Assembly (NCBI RefSeq): GCF_001424345.1
Contig: NZ_LMPF01000023.1
Span: 591,984-655,983, forward strand
DNA length: 64,000 bases
Origin: Burkholderia sp. Leaf177
GTDB lineage: Bacteria; Pseudomonadota; Gammaproteobacteria; Burkholderiales; Burkholderiaceae
Direction: 5' to 3'
The position numbers and the translations under genes are program-made. Every line of letters starts with the position of its first letter. Within the stretch, counting starts at the first letter, position 1. Shown here one piece after another: positions 1 through 8,810 of the stretch. Below the pieces are notes generated by a model. It was not told the DNA's origin. It made no database searches and saw only the letters and a program-made list of their open reading frames with translations.

Positions 1-1
1 C

Positions 2-313
2 GGCACGCTTGGCGGCGCGGCAGCGGGAGCCTTGATTGGGGCGGCGGCGGGGAATCCGGGTGCGGGCGCGGCGATTGGCGCAGGCGGCGGGTTGCTGGTT
101 GGCAGCGCAGCGGGCGCGAATAGCGCTCAATACTCGGCCGCGGGTCTGCAAGGCCAATACGATGCAGCGTATGCGCAATGCATGACGTCGAAGGGCAATA
201 CGATTCAGCAGCCGCAAGTCTATGCGCCTCAGCCGGTTTATTACGCACCGCCGCCGCCGGTCTACTACGCGCCGCCGCGACCGGTTTATTACGCACCGTA
301 TCCGTATTACTGA
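2..313 (+). CDS. Glycine-zipper family envelope protein, 5' end outside the window
   Basis: The reading frame is open from the first bases and stops with TGA at 311-313, so the N-terminus is missing. The visible part starts with a run of Gly/Ala (GTLGGAAAGALIG...) typical of YMGG/OmpA-linker glycine zippers, which pack as small-residue helices in or against membranes. It continues with a short segment containing AYAQCMTSKG and ends in a tail of four VYYAPP-like repeats rich in Pro and Tyr. Function is unknown; an envelope location is inferred from the family. The AYxxCMxxxG motif recurs near the end of the secreted protein at 22900-23439. A strong hairpin terminator follows. Confidence 0.8.
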   Translation, partial: GTLGGAAAGALIGAAAGNPGAGAAIGAGGGLLVGSAAGANSAQYSAAGLQGQYDAAYAQCMTSKGNTIQQPQVYAPQPVYYAPPPPVYYAPPRPVYYAPYPYY

Positions 314-338
314 TCGACTTCGAATGGTGTTAGAAAGA

Positions 339-367
339 AAAAACCGGCCCTTCAGGCCGGTTTTTTT
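339..367. terminator. Bidirectional rho-independent terminator
   Basis: A 9-bp perfect stem (341-349 AAACCGGCC with 355-363 GGCCGGTTT) has a 5-nt loop, with an A tract before it and a T tract after it. It sits between two convergent genes, so it can stop transcription from both sides. Confidence 0.9.
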
Positions 368-386
368 CGTTGTTGATCAAGCGTTC

Positions 387-1709
387 TCAGGCAGCACGGA
401 CGCAGCGGAACCCCGCGTAGACATATTGATAATGCGCCTGGAACCAATTGCGAAAACTCGGCCGGAGCATGCATGCCGCCGTGCGCGGCGAACCGCCTTT
501 GAGCACGTAATGCTGGTCATCGTAGAAATTCGCGGAGTAGCCCAGATAAAACGAGAACGGTTCAAACCCAGGTAACGGCCCGAACGCGGTCGATGTCCAC
601 TCCCAACCATTACCGAATTGCCCCGCTACGCCGGCCGCGCTGCGATTCTCCGGATGCGCTTGCACGGGCGAGGGTTCCCATCGGCGGAAATCGAAGTTGC
701 CGTTTTGCGCGTGCGGCGCACCCTCGGCCGCGCGCTGCCATTGCGCTTCCGTTGGCAGCGATTTGCCCGCCCACTTCGCGTACGCGCTGGCTTCGGCGTG
801 GCTCACGTACACCGGCCAGTCGGCGGGCAACGCGATCTCGTCGAACATGGTCCGCAGCTTCCACGCGTCGGAATTTAAGGGATCGCGGACCCAGAATGCG
901 GGTTTGTCGATACCTTCGCTTTCGAGCCACGCCCAGTCGGCATCGCGCCAGAGATCGCGGTTCGAATAACCGTCGGCCCGCATGAAGTCGAGCCAATCCG
1001 CATTCGTGACCATGTAGCGATCCATCTGGAATGCCGGCACGTCCACCTTGTGTTCGCCGAACTCGTTGTCCCAGCCGAAAGTTCCGCTTTCGCGCGTGAG
1101 GCCGAGCGTTGCCGTGCCGGCGGGCACGTGGATCATTTCGCGAATGGCGTCGGTACTGAGCGGATGCCGGGCTTCCTGCTCGGTCACATCCGGGCCGGTT
1201 TTCTGATGCAGAGGCAACTGATGCAGCATGTAGGCGAGCGTCTCGGCGTGCATTAGCCGGTGTTCGATCGCGACTTCCAGCAGTGTCTCCGGCTTGATAT
1301 CGGACGCGGCGAAAGTGCCATCTGTGTCTGCACGGTTTGTAATATCGACGGGGTCGAAACGTGTGTCGATATCATCGCGAATACGCTTCACGTATGCCCG
1401 GATTGTCGCAAGCGCCGGCCAGTCGTGTGGCTGATCGGTTGGCAGGCCGCCATCCACAGGATCAATGCCGAACGCAAACAACTGGTCGAACTCGGCGTTG
1501 GGACTGGGAAGGTCGAAGAGGCGTTGATCGAAGAGATTCCGGTCGAACGCTTCAAGATGGCCGATGTAAAACACGATCCGATGCCGCTCGGCAATCGGCC
1601 GCTCATACAGGAATTCAGGCTTGACGATGTCAAAAAGCGCGTCAGTCGTTTGACGCGCCTCGCGCAGGCGGACAAGCAGCGGGTGCAGCGGGGTAGGTTC
1701 GCGATTCAT
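387..1709 (-). CDS. EgtB/SenA-type nonheme iron oxygenase (sulfoxide or selenoxide synthase)
   Basis: The 440-aa protein has the two-part EgtB plan: an N-terminal DinB-like helical bundle (about 1-165) and a C-terminal formylglycine-generating/sulfatase-modifying domain (about 185-440, ending GFRCVRAA). The three iron-binding His are visible as H51 (FYIGHLEAFD) and the HxxxH pair H150/H154. EgtB joins hercynine to a sulfur donor in ergothioneine synthesis; SenA makes the matching C-Se bond of selenoneine. Neither EgtD (histidine methyltransferase) nor SenB/SenC partners are in the window, so the two cannot be told apart by context. The start ATG has a GGAGA ribosome site 8 nt upstream. Confidence 0.8.
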   Translation of the reverse strand: MNREPTPLHPLLVRLREARQTTDALFDIVKPEFLYERPIAERHRIVFYIGHLEAFDRNLFDQRLFDLPSPNAEFDQLFAFGIDPVDGGLPTDQPHDWPALATIRAYVKRIRDDIDTRFDPVDITNRADTDGTFAASDIKPETLLEVAIEHRLMHAETLAYMLHQLPLHQKTGPDVTEQEARHPLSTDAIREMIHVPAGTATLGLTRESGTFGWDNEFGEHKVDVPAFQMDRYMVTNADWLDFMRADGYSNRDLWRDADWAWLESEGIDKPAFWVRDPLNSDAWKLRTMFDEIALPADWPVYVSHAEASAYAKWAGKSLPTEAQWQRAAEGAPHAQNGNFDFRRWEPSPVQAHPENRSAAGVAGQFGNGWEWTSTAFGPLPGFEPFSFYLGYSANFYDDQHYVLKGGSPRTAACMLRPSFRNWFQAHYQYVYAGFRCVRAA

Positions 1710-1809
1710 CGCTCTTTTCTCCGGGCAGTGGCCGTGCGAAACGATAAATCGTAGCAGAGGACATGCCAGGCGTGCTTGAACCGCGGCCGACTTGCAAACG
1801 CCGCTTTCT

Positions 1810-2544
1810 TCAGACGGCGCGGAGGCCGTCGAAATCGAGAATATGGATCAACTTGCCGTCGGCTTGAAGGAGCCCTTTCGCCTGAAAACGCGACAGCGTC
1901 CTGCTGACGGTTTCCAGCGTGATACCAAGAAAACTGCCCATGTCGTCGCGCGTGAAGCGCAGGTTGAATTCGTTGCCGGCATAACCGCGGCGCGTCAGCT
2001 GCGAAGAAAGATCGAGCAGCAGTGCGGCGACTCGTTCGTCCGCGCGCAAGGTGCCGAGAATCACGGTTTGTGCAGATTTCCGGACGACTTCGCGGCTTAG
2101 CAACTGCAACAAGCGCCGCTGGATTGCGCTGGACTCGCGGCAGGCGCGCTCAAAAGCCGTGAGGGGAACCACGCACACGGAACTGTCTTCCAGCGCCACG
2201 GCGCGGCACGCATGGTGACCGTCGTCGAAACCTTCGAGGCCCAGGGCATCGCCGCCCAAATGCAGGCCCATGACCTGATCGCGACCGTTTGCGCTGGTTA
2301 TGACCGTCTTGAGCGAACCTGAGCGGATGGCATAGATTGCATCGAATGTATCGCCGATACGAAACAGCGTTTCGCCGCGCTTGATTGCGCGGGCGTTGAC
2401 GATGACGGATTGCAATTTGTCGGTGTCGCCGGAGGACAGGCCCTGGGGCACGCAGTATTGCCGCAACGAGCATGTCGTGCAGTGCGCGGCGTGGCGCGGG
2501 CCGGCGGAAAGGGCGATGGCGGAAGTCTCGTGCAGGGTCTGCAT
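1810..2544 (-). CDS. fnr: Fnr/Anr-type oxygen-sensing Crp-family transcription regulator
   Basis: This 244-aa protein has the Fnr architecture: an N-terminal cysteine cluster (C22-x2-C25-x5-C31), a cyclic-nucleotide-type effector domain carrying a further Cys (SVCVVPL) in the position of the fourth [4Fe-4S] ligand, and a C-terminal winged helix. The recognition helix carries E-x2-SR (LETVSRTLSRF), which reads TTGAT half-sites. It should form a dimer with an oxygen-labile cluster and switch genes on or off when oxygen falls. A near-consensus Fnr box lies just upstream, and the universal stress protein gene precedes it on the same strand, a common Fnr-regulon partner. Confidence 0.9.
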   Translation of the reverse strand: MQTLHETSAIALSAGPRHAAHCTTCSLRQYCVPQGLSSGDTDKLQSVIVNARAIKRGETLFRIGDTFDAIYAIRSGSLKTVITSANGRDQVMGLHLGGDALGLEGFDDGHHACRAVALEDSSVCVVPLTAFERACRESSAIQRRLLQLLSREVVRKSAQTVILGTLRADERVAALLLDLSSQLTRRGYAGNEFNLRFTRDDMGSFLGITLETVSRTLSRFQAKGLLQADGKLIHILDFDGLRAV

Positions 2545-2578
2545 GGCATGCTCGGTTATGTGAACAATTTATAAAACC

Positions 2579-2592
2579 TTGATCTGGAACAA
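2579..2592. promoter_or_regulatory. Candidate Fnr box upstream of fnr
   Basis: TTGAT-CTGG-AACAA matches the Fnr consensus TTGAT-N4-ATCAA at 9 of 10 fixed positions. It is centred about 41 bp before the fnr start codon, so it would overlap promoter elements or the start of the message, which suggests autoregulation. Confidence 0.5.
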
Positions 2593-2698
2593 GGAAATTG
2601 TCCCATCGATGCCATGCCGTTTCGGGTGGCAAAACGTCACGCACAACTTATTGCAATGGCGCGCGGCTGGCCGTACCGCGCGCCGATTGGTCCAAAGC

Positions 2699-3178
2699 TC
2701 AGGCCGCGACCTGCGCCTCGACTTCCGGCCCGCCTGCCGCCGATGGAATCAGCAGCACCGGCAAGGTTGCCTGCCGGAGACAACGTTCCGCGACGCTGCC
2801 GAGTATCAGCCGTTGAAAACCTTTGCGTCCGTGCGTGCCCATAACGAGCAAGTCTGCGTTGAACGCTGCGGCCGCTTTCAACACGAGTTCGGCAACATCT
2901 TCGGCTGACGATGCCTCGCTTACCAGCACTTGGCCTTCCACGCCGCGCTGCTTCATTGCAGCGTTGGTTTCGGCGGCGAGGGTCACGCCCTGATCGGCGA
3001 GCTGAGTGCGAAGTATTGAAGGATCGTAGCCGGGGACATCGTAGTAAATCGGCGCCTCGTCGATTACGTAGAAAGGCTGTAGCACTGCGTGGTGCGTGGC
3101 GGCGAGTTCGAGCGCGGTGGCGAATGCACGGCTCGATGTACGGCTGCCGTCGATAGCAACGACTATTCGGTTGAACAT
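2699..3178 (-). CDS. Universal stress protein (UspA family, ATP-binding type)
   Basis: This 159-aa single-domain protein starts with the beta strand and loop MFNRIVVAIDGS and carries the nucleotide-binding motif G-x2-G-x9-G-S (GTHG...LGS) near residue 125, so it belongs to the ATP-binding USP subgroup. These cytoplasmic proteins accumulate under energy or oxygen stress. An AGGAG ribosome site precedes the ATG by about 8 nt. The gene is upstream of fnr on the same strand with a 154-bp gap, so the two may be linked in regulation rather than strictly co-transcribed. I did not find an Fnr box ahead of it. Confidence 0.93.
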   Translation of the reverse strand: MFNRIVVAIDGSRTSSRAFATALELAATHHAVLQPFYVIDEAPIYYDVPGYDPSILRTQLADQGVTLAAETNAAMKQRGVEGQVLVSEASSAEDVAELVLKAAAAFNADLLVMGTHGRKGFQRLILGSVAERCLRQATLPVLLIPSAAGGPEVEAQVAA

Positions 3179-3331
3179 ACGATTCTCCTTCCTCGGTTAA
3201 AACAACGTGCTTTCATTTGTCCGACTGTAGTTATTGCTGATCGTTCCTTTATTAGATCGCCGCGCGGCCGGTGAATTAATGGCGTCATACAATTCAGCCC
3301 TTGTCTTTGTTTATCTGCCTATTTTCTGCCC

Positions 3332-4909
3332 GTGTCCCAAGCCGCCGCCAGCACCGACCCGCATACCGCTTCGCCCCTTCCTTTTAGAAATGCCCTTCTG
3401 GCGATGCTCGGCATCGGTCTCGTCAACATGCTCGTCGCGCTCGACCAGACTGTGGTGAGTACCGCGCTGCCGTCCATCGTCGCGGAGTTGCACGGCTTCG
3501 AGTACTACGCGTGGATTGCGAGCGCGTATTTGCTGGCATCGGTGGTGACGGTGCCGGTGTTCGGCCGGCTCGGCGATTATTTCGGGCGCAAGCGTTTTGT
3601 GATCGCCGCGGTCGTCACGTTCACGGCGGCGTCGGTGTTGTGCGGCGTGGCCAACGACATGTTGTTCCTGGTCATCGCGCGCGGCTTGCAAGGCGTCGGC
3701 GGCGGCATGATGGTGGGGACCGCGTTTGCATCGATTCCCGATCTTTTCCCCGATCCACGTCTGCGCGTGCGCTGGCAGGTGGTCATGGCGGCGTCGTACG
3801 GGATTGGCACGGCGGCCGGTCCTTCGCTTGGCGGCTGGATGAGCGAGCACTGGGGATGGCGCTCGACGTTTCTGATCAACTTGCCGGTGGGTATCGCCGC
3901 GTTTTATTTCATCTGGGCGCATTTGCCGAACTATCGGCGCCCGCGCGAGGGCGCGGTGAAGATCGACTGGATGGGCGCGGCGCTCGTTGCGCTGGTTCTC
4001 GGCGGGCTGCAGGCATTCATTGAAGGCGTGCCGAAGAGTGGCTTGACGACCGGCAATATCGTTCTTGCACTCTGCGTGGTGATCGGCGCCGTTGCGTTGT
4101 TGATGTGCGAACGGCGCGCGACACATCCGATCATTCCCCTCGATCTGTTCAAGGACCCGCAACTCGTGACCCTGTTCACGTTGTCCGTGCTATCCGGCTT
4201 CGTGATGTTCTCGCTGATCTTCTTCGCGCCGTTATTGTTGCAGGGCGGGTTTGGTTTATCGCCGCAAGAAGCGGGTTTGCTCGCCACGCCGATCGCAATG
4301 TTTATCGCCATTGGCAGCTTTATCAATACGCGGATCGTGATTCATTTGCGCAAGCCGACCATGATTCTTTCCATCGGTTTTACGCTGCTGCTGTTTGCGT
4401 GCATCGCGCTTTCGTTTGCGAGCGCATCGACGCCGCATATTTGGATCGAGATACCGATGGCCGGGATCGGCATTGGCCTCGGTTTCATTTTGAACAACCT
4501 GAATGTGTTCGGCCAGGAAATCGCCGGGCGCGAGCGCTTCGGCATTACCACGGCCTTATTGCAATCCACGCGCATGGTGGGCGGGATGCTTGGGACCAGC
4601 GTGGTCGCGACGATCGTTCAGCATCATTACCGCGATGTGATCACGCGCACGCTTCGCGTCCTGGGCGAACCGGCGAGCGTGGCGTGGCTGCCGAGGTTTA
4701 ATGATCCGCGCATTCTAATCGATACCGCGTTGCGATCAAAGCTTCTCGCCGATCTCGCGCCCGTTGGACTGGATGGTCCGGCGCTGATCGAAAGCGCACG
4801 TGAAGTGCTCGTTCAATCGATTCACATAGGCGTGATGCTGACCGCCGTGGCCGCGTTATCGGCTGTATTGATGGTGCGACGCGTCTCGCACATCACGTTC
4901 AGAAAGTAG
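3332..4909 (+). CDS. MFS transporter, DHA2 (14-TM, EmrB-like) drug exporter family
   Basis: This 525-aa very hydrophobic protein has the proton-driven multidrug exporter signatures: an N-terminal LDQTVVSTALPSI segment in TM1, the GRLGDYFGRKR loop after TM2 (motif A), and an antiporter motif C-like GIGTAAGPSLGGW around residue 155. The length and about 14 hydrophobic segments fit the DHA2 family. The start is GTG at 3332. It converges on a second DHA2 exporter, with a hairpin terminator between them. Substrates cannot be read from the sequence, and there is no adjacent membrane-fusion protein or outer-membrane channel. Confidence 0.9.
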   Translation: MSQAAASTDPHTASPLPFRNALLAMLGIGLVNMLVALDQTVVSTALPSIVAELHGFEYYAWIASAYLLASVVTVPVFGRLGDYFGRKRFVIAAVVTFTAASVLCGVANDMLFLVIARGLQGVGGGMMVGTAFASIPDLFPDPRLRVRWQVVMAASYGIGTAAGPSLGGWMSEHWGWRSTFLINLPVGIAAFYFIWAHLPNYRRPREGAVKIDWMGAALVALVLGGLQAFIEGVPKSGLTTGNIVLALCVVIGAVALLMCERRATHPIIPLDLFKDPQLVTLFTLSVLSGFVMFSLIFFAPLLLQGGFGLSPQEAGLLATPIAMFIAIGSFINTRIVIHLRKPTMILSIGFTLLLFACIALSFASASTPHIWIEIPMAGIGIGLGFILNNLNVFGQEIAGRERFGITTALLQSTRMVGGMLGTSVVATIVQHHYRDVITRTLRVLGEPASVAWLPRFNDPRILIDTALRSKLLADLAPVGLDGPALIESAREVLVQSIHIGVMLTAVAALSAVLMVRRVSHITFRK

Positions 4910-4913
4910 CAGA

Positions 4914-4940
4914 GCTCGTTGTCATCAACGAGCCCCGTTT
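4914..4940. terminator. Hairpin terminator between convergent exporter genes
   Basis: A perfect 8-bp stem (4914-4921 GCTCGTTG with 4926-4933 CAACGAGC) has a 4-nt TCAT loop and is followed by CCCGTTT. It lies between two convergent stops, so it probably serves both genes. Confidence 0.6.
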
Positions 4941-4946
4941 CCAGAC

Positions 4947-6536
4947 TCAGTGCGCGCCCGCAGCCGCGCCGCCACCGCCGCCTTTCGCGCGTTTCGTGAT
5001 CCAGATCAGTGGAATGATCAGAATGAAAATCACGGCCGAAGCGAAGAAAATATCGTTAAGTCCCATCATCGCGGCTTGCGTGTTCACGGTGAAATCGAAC
5101 AACCCGCGCGCCTGCGCTTCGTTGACGTGCAACGTGTTCTGCGACGCCTGAAGCGACGCCATGAAGGCGGGGTTATTCGCATTCGCCTGCTCGGTCAGCC
5201 GTTCGTGGTGAAGCGCGATCCGGTCGGTCCACGCGTTGCCGCACAACGAGGTCCCGACAGCGCCGCAAAACACGCGCGCGAAATTCGATAGACCCGCCGC
5301 CGCCGGAATCTTAGAAGGCGGCAATCCCGACAAGATGATCGATGTCAGCGGCACGAAAAACAGCGCCATCGGAATGCCTTGCAACAGCGTGGGCAGCACG
5401 AGATGCCAGGTATCGATTTCGATCACGTATTTCGAGCGCATATAAAACACGATCGCAAAGCCAATAAACGCCAGCGTCGCGACCACACGCGCGTCCGTGC
5501 GCGGCAAAACCTTGCCCATCACCGGCGCAAGGATCACGGCAAAAATACCCAATGGCGCGGTGACGAGACCGGCATCGACCGACCGGTAATTGAGGTATTG
5601 CTGCATCCATTGCGGCAACAACACAAGATTGCCGAAAAACACGCCATACGCCACGGAAATGGCAACCGTGCCGCCAAAGAAATTACGTCCGGCGAACAAG
5701 CGTAGATCCACTACGGGATTTTTCTCGGTCAACTCCCAGACCACAAAAAACGCAAACGCGATCATCGCGATGATGCCGAGCCAGACGATCAGCGGCGACG
5801 AAAACCAGTCGAGGTCGCGGCCTTTGTCGAGCATGATCTGCAGGCACGCAACCCATGCAATCAGCAACATCAATCCGACTGTATCGATAGGCGCCTTGCG
5901 CGTCGCCGATTCCCGTTTCCGGTAGATGAACCACGTGACGCTCGCGGCGAACAATCCCACCGGAATGTTGATGTAGAAGATCCACGACCACGAATAACTA
6001 TCGGTGATCCAGCCGCCCAAAGCCGGACCCGCAATCGGCCCGACGACCGCGGTCATCGCCCAAAGGGAAAGCGCCATGGACGCTTTCTCCTTCGGATATG
6101 AACCCAGCAAGATGGCTTGCGAAAGCGGGATCAGCGGCCCGGCAACGGCGCCTTGCAACACGCGCGCGGCGAGCAGGATTGGCAAGGTCGGCGCAAGTCC
6201 GCACAGCCATGAAGAAATCACGAACAAAAGAATCGCGCCGACAAACAACTTGATCTGGCCGATCCGCTGGGTCAGCCAGCCGGTCAGCGGGATCGATACT
6301 GCATTGGCCGCGGCAAATACGGTGACCACCCACGTGCCTTCGTCCACTGACACGCCCAGATTGCCGGAAATGGTCGGAATGGCGACGTTTGCAATCGATG
6401 AATCGAGCACGTTCATGAACGTCGCCAAAGCCACGGCGATGGTTGCCAGGACGAGCTGGCCACCTTTGAGGGGTTCGGGCGGTGCCGGCGCGGCGGGCGC
6501 GCCAGACGTGGCAGGTGCGGCGGGGGCAGTGCTCAT
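4947..6536 (-). CDS. MFS transporter, DHA2 family, EmrB-type multidrug exporter
   Basis: About 529 aa with 14 predicted TM segments. TM1 carries the DHA2 signature FMNVLDSSIANVAIPTI, and motif C-like GPIAGPALGGWI is near residue 165. The C-terminus ends in a glycine-rich tail. EmrB proteins normally export hydrophobic compounds together with an EmrA membrane-fusion protein and a TolC-type channel, but neither is adjacent. I start at the ATG at 6536 (MSTAPAAPATS). A GTG nine codons upstream (6563) is possible, and neither start has a strong ribosome site. The Ala/Pro-rich N-terminus before TM1 is normal for the family. Confidence 0.9.
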   Translation of the reverse strand: MSTAPAAPATSGAPAAPAPPEPLKGGQLVLATIAVALATFMNVLDSSIANVAIPTISGNLGVSVDEGTWVVTVFAAANAVSIPLTGWLTQRIGQIKLFVGAILLFVISSWLCGLAPTLPILLAARVLQGAVAGPLIPLSQAILLGSYPKEKASMALSLWAMTAVVGPIAGPALGGWITDSYSWSWIFYINIPVGLFAASVTWFIYRKRESATRKAPIDTVGLMLLIAWVACLQIMLDKGRDLDWFSSPLIVWLGIIAMIAFAFFVVWELTEKNPVVDLRLFAGRNFFGGTVAISVAYGVFFGNLVLLPQWMQQYLNYRSVDAGLVTAPLGIFAVILAPVMGKVLPRTDARVVATLAFIGFAIVFYMRSKYVIEIDTWHLVLPTLLQGIPMALFFVPLTSIILSGLPPSKIPAAAGLSNFARVFCGAVGTSLCGNAWTDRIALHHERLTEQANANNPAFMASLQASQNTLHVNEAQARGLFDFTVNTQAAMMGLNDIFFASAVIFILIIPLIWITKRAKGGGGGAAAGAH

Positions 6537-6700
6537 GGGAGATCCGGATGAAAGCGGCCGCACGAAAACCCGTGCGGCCGACGATGCTGAAGCAAATGGA
6601 TGCTACGACAATGACTGCCATAGCAACAAATTGTCGCTAGTGTGCCAGCGTTCAAAAATCCGTGCTGGCTACAATACTTTCATTCAGATCTGAAACGCTT

Positions 6701-7498
6701 TCATTTAACCGACACGTCGATATCGCCGAGATGTTTCTTCGCGGCCTTCGCAATCGTGCCATCCGCCTGCAGCTTGGCGATAGCCGTATCCAGGCGTTGC
6801 TTCAGCGCCTTGTCGCCTTTGCGGACACCGAACGCAATGCCGCTGCCGAGGATTTTGTCATCGTGAACCGGGCCGCCTGCGAACGCGTAACCCGCGCCAT
6901 CCGGCTTCGATAAAAAGCCTGATTGCCCGGCCGCCGACATGACGAGCGTGCCGTCCAGGCGGCCAGCCTTCAAGTCGGTATAAGCCTGATTCTGATCCTG
7001 ATAGGCAACCACGTTCACGCCTGCATTGGCCCAGTGCGCCTTCGCAAAGGTTTCCTGCACCGAGCCCGCCAGCACGCCGATATTCTTGCCCTTCAGCGAT
7101 TCAGGCGTGGGCGCAAGTCCGCTTCCCGTCTTGGCAATCAACTGCGTCGGCACGTGATACACGACGTTCGTGAAATCGATGGCCTGGCGCCGTTGATCGG
7201 TTGCGTTCATCGCGGAATTGATCGCGTCGAACTTGCGGCCTTGCAGCGCGGGAATCAGGCCGTCGAACGAGGTCTCGACCCACGCGCATTTCATCTTGGC
7301 CGCGGCGCAAACCGCATTGCCGATATCGATATCCAGGCCCTGCAATTCGCCCGACGCCGACTTCGATTCGAATGGCGGATATTGCGCTTCGATGCCGTAG
7401 CGCAGCGTGTCGGTATCGGCGGCGAAAGCGGCGGTCGCCGTGCACAACGACGTTGCGATCAACATGGCGCCGGCCAGCGCGTGAAGGCTCTTCTTCAT
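6701..7498 (-). CDS. Polar amino-acid ABC transporter substrate-binding protein (HisJ/ArtJ type)
   Basis: The 265-aa precursor has a signal peptide (MKKSLHALAGAMLIATSL..., cleavage after AAFA) and the family-3 solute-binding fold: LRYGIEAQYPPFESKSASGE, DIDIGNAVC and FDGLIPALQGRKFDAI are typical of lysine/arginine/ornithine/histidine binders. It would capture ligand in the periplasm for an ABC importer. No permease or ATPase gene is adjacent, so it must use subunits encoded elsewhere. The ATG at 7498 is preceded by GGGAG. It starts 32 bp after an aminotransferase gene on the same strand, so the pair is probably one operon. A paralogue is at 61135-61926. Confidence 0.88.
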   Translation of the reverse strand: MKKSLHALAGAMLIATSLCTATAAFAADTDTLRYGIEAQYPPFESKSASGELQGLDIDIGNAVCAAAKMKCAWVETSFDGLIPALQGRKFDAINSAMNATDQRRQAIDFTNVVYHVPTQLIAKTGSGLAPTPESLKGKNIGVLAGSVQETFAKAHWANAGVNVVAYQDQNQAYTDLKAGRLDGTLVMSAAGQSGFLSKPDGAGYAFAGGPVHDDKILGSGIAFGVRKGDKALKQRLDTAIAKLQADGTIAKAAKKHLGDIDVSVK

Positions 7499-7530
7499 GA
7501 AATGATTCTCCCGGATGGTGTTCGATGAGT

Positions 7531-8685
7531 TCAAACCGTGCACAAACGGCGCGCGCCTTCGCGCAACGTGTCGTCGTCCTTCGCAAAGCTCAGGCGGATG
7601 ATGCGGTTGTCGGTGCCGTCGGTGTAGAACGCGGATAACGGGATTGTAGCGACCCGCGTTTCACGAATCAGCCGCAGCACGAAGTCGCTGTCGGTTTCGT
7701 CCGAAAACGCACCGAAGCGCGCCAGCATGAAGAAGCTGCCCGCGCTCGGCAGCAACTCGAAACGTGATCCGGCGAGCGCCTCGGCCAGCAGGTCGCGTTT
7801 CTTCTGGTAGAACGCGCCGAGACCGAGATAGCTCGATTCGTCGCCGAGGGCTTCGGCGAAGGCGATCTGCATGGGGGTATCGGCGGAAAAGGTCATGAAC
7901 TGATGGACCTTGCGGATCTCGTTGGTCAACTCCGCCGGGGCGAGCGTGAAGCCGACGCGCCAGCCGGTCACGTGATACGACTTGCCAAACGACGACACGA
8001 TCACGCTGCGTTCGGCAAGCGCCGGATAACGCGCCATGCTGTGATGCAAGGCGCCGTCGAAGACGACGTGTTCGTACACTTCGTCCGACAAAACGATGAT
8101 CTTCGAATCGCGGGTAAGCGCCGTGAGACGCTCGATGTCTGCGCTCGTGAACGCGCTGCCCGATGGATTGTGCGGCGAATTGACGATGATCATGCGCGTG
8201 CGCGGCGTGATGGCCTCCTGAACCTCGTCCCAGTCGATATGGAAATCCACCGGCGAAAGTTTTATCGCAATGGGCGTGGCGCCCTGCAACTGGACGATCG
8301 GACCGTAGCTGTCGAAGGAAGGCTCAAAGTAGATGACTTCGTCGCCGGGATGCACGAGCGCGCTGATGGTCGCGTACAAACCTTCGCTCGCGCTGGCGAC
8401 CACGGTGATTTCGCTCGCCGGATCGTAGGTCGCGCCGTAGAGCTTTTGCGTTTTCAGCGCCAGCGCTTCGCGCAATGCGTGGACGCCGGACATGGGCGCG
8501 TACTGGTTATGCCCGTCGCGCATGGCTCGCGCGGCGCTCTCCACGAGCTTCGGATCCGGCGCGAAGTTCGGCGCGCCTTGCGAAAGATTCAGCGCGTGAT
8601 GTTCCTCGGCAAGCTGGCCGATGACGGTAAAGATGGTCGTGCCGACAGCGGGCAGCTTCGATTGAGGGGTCCAGGCGCTTTTCAC
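7531..8685 (-). CDS. PLP-dependent aminotransferase, YbdL/methionine aminotransferase type
   Basis: This 384-aa fold-type I aminotransferase has LNLSQGAPNF at the N-terminus, the NSPHNPSG substrate/PLP loop and the Schiff-base lysine in SSFGKSYHVTGWRVG. This arrangement resembles E. coli YbdL, which transaminates methionine and aromatic amino acids with 2-oxo acids. The start is GTG with a GGAGA site about 8 nt upstream. It leads a two-gene unit with the amino-acid binding protein and is divergent from a LysR regulator across a 125-bp gap, so amino-acid-responsive control by that regulator is likely. The exact substrate is inferred. Confidence 0.85.
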   Translation of the reverse strand: MKSAWTPQSKLPAVGTTIFTVIGQLAEEHHALNLSQGAPNFAPDPKLVESAARAMRDGHNQYAPMSGVHALREALALKTQKLYGATYDPASEITVVASASEGLYATISALVHPGDEVIYFEPSFDSYGPIVQLQGATPIAIKLSPVDFHIDWDEVQEAITPRTRMIIVNSPHNPSGSAFTSADIERLTALTRDSKIIVLSDEVYEHVVFDGALHHSMARYPALAERSVIVSSFGKSYHVTGWRVGFTLAPAELTNEIRKVHQFMTFSADTPMQIAFAEALGDESSYLGLGAFYQKKRDLLAEALAGSRFELLPSAGSFFMLARFGAFSDETDSDFVLRLIRETRVATIPLSAFYTDGTDNRIIRLSFAKDDDTLREGARRLCTV

Positions 8686-8810
8686 GACAACTCTCCGTAA
8701 GACTATAAATTCGGGTATCGATGGTCATTCGACAGCAGCCATTAACCGCCGACAATCGAAAGTTTGTCATACTAGCCATGCTTGCCGCTCATGGCTGACG
8801 AGATTCGCCG

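Noticed and set aside
3179-3331. An Fnr box ahead of the universal stress gene
   Set aside because: The gap was read for TTGAT-N4-ATCAA on both strands and no site with acceptable matches was found.
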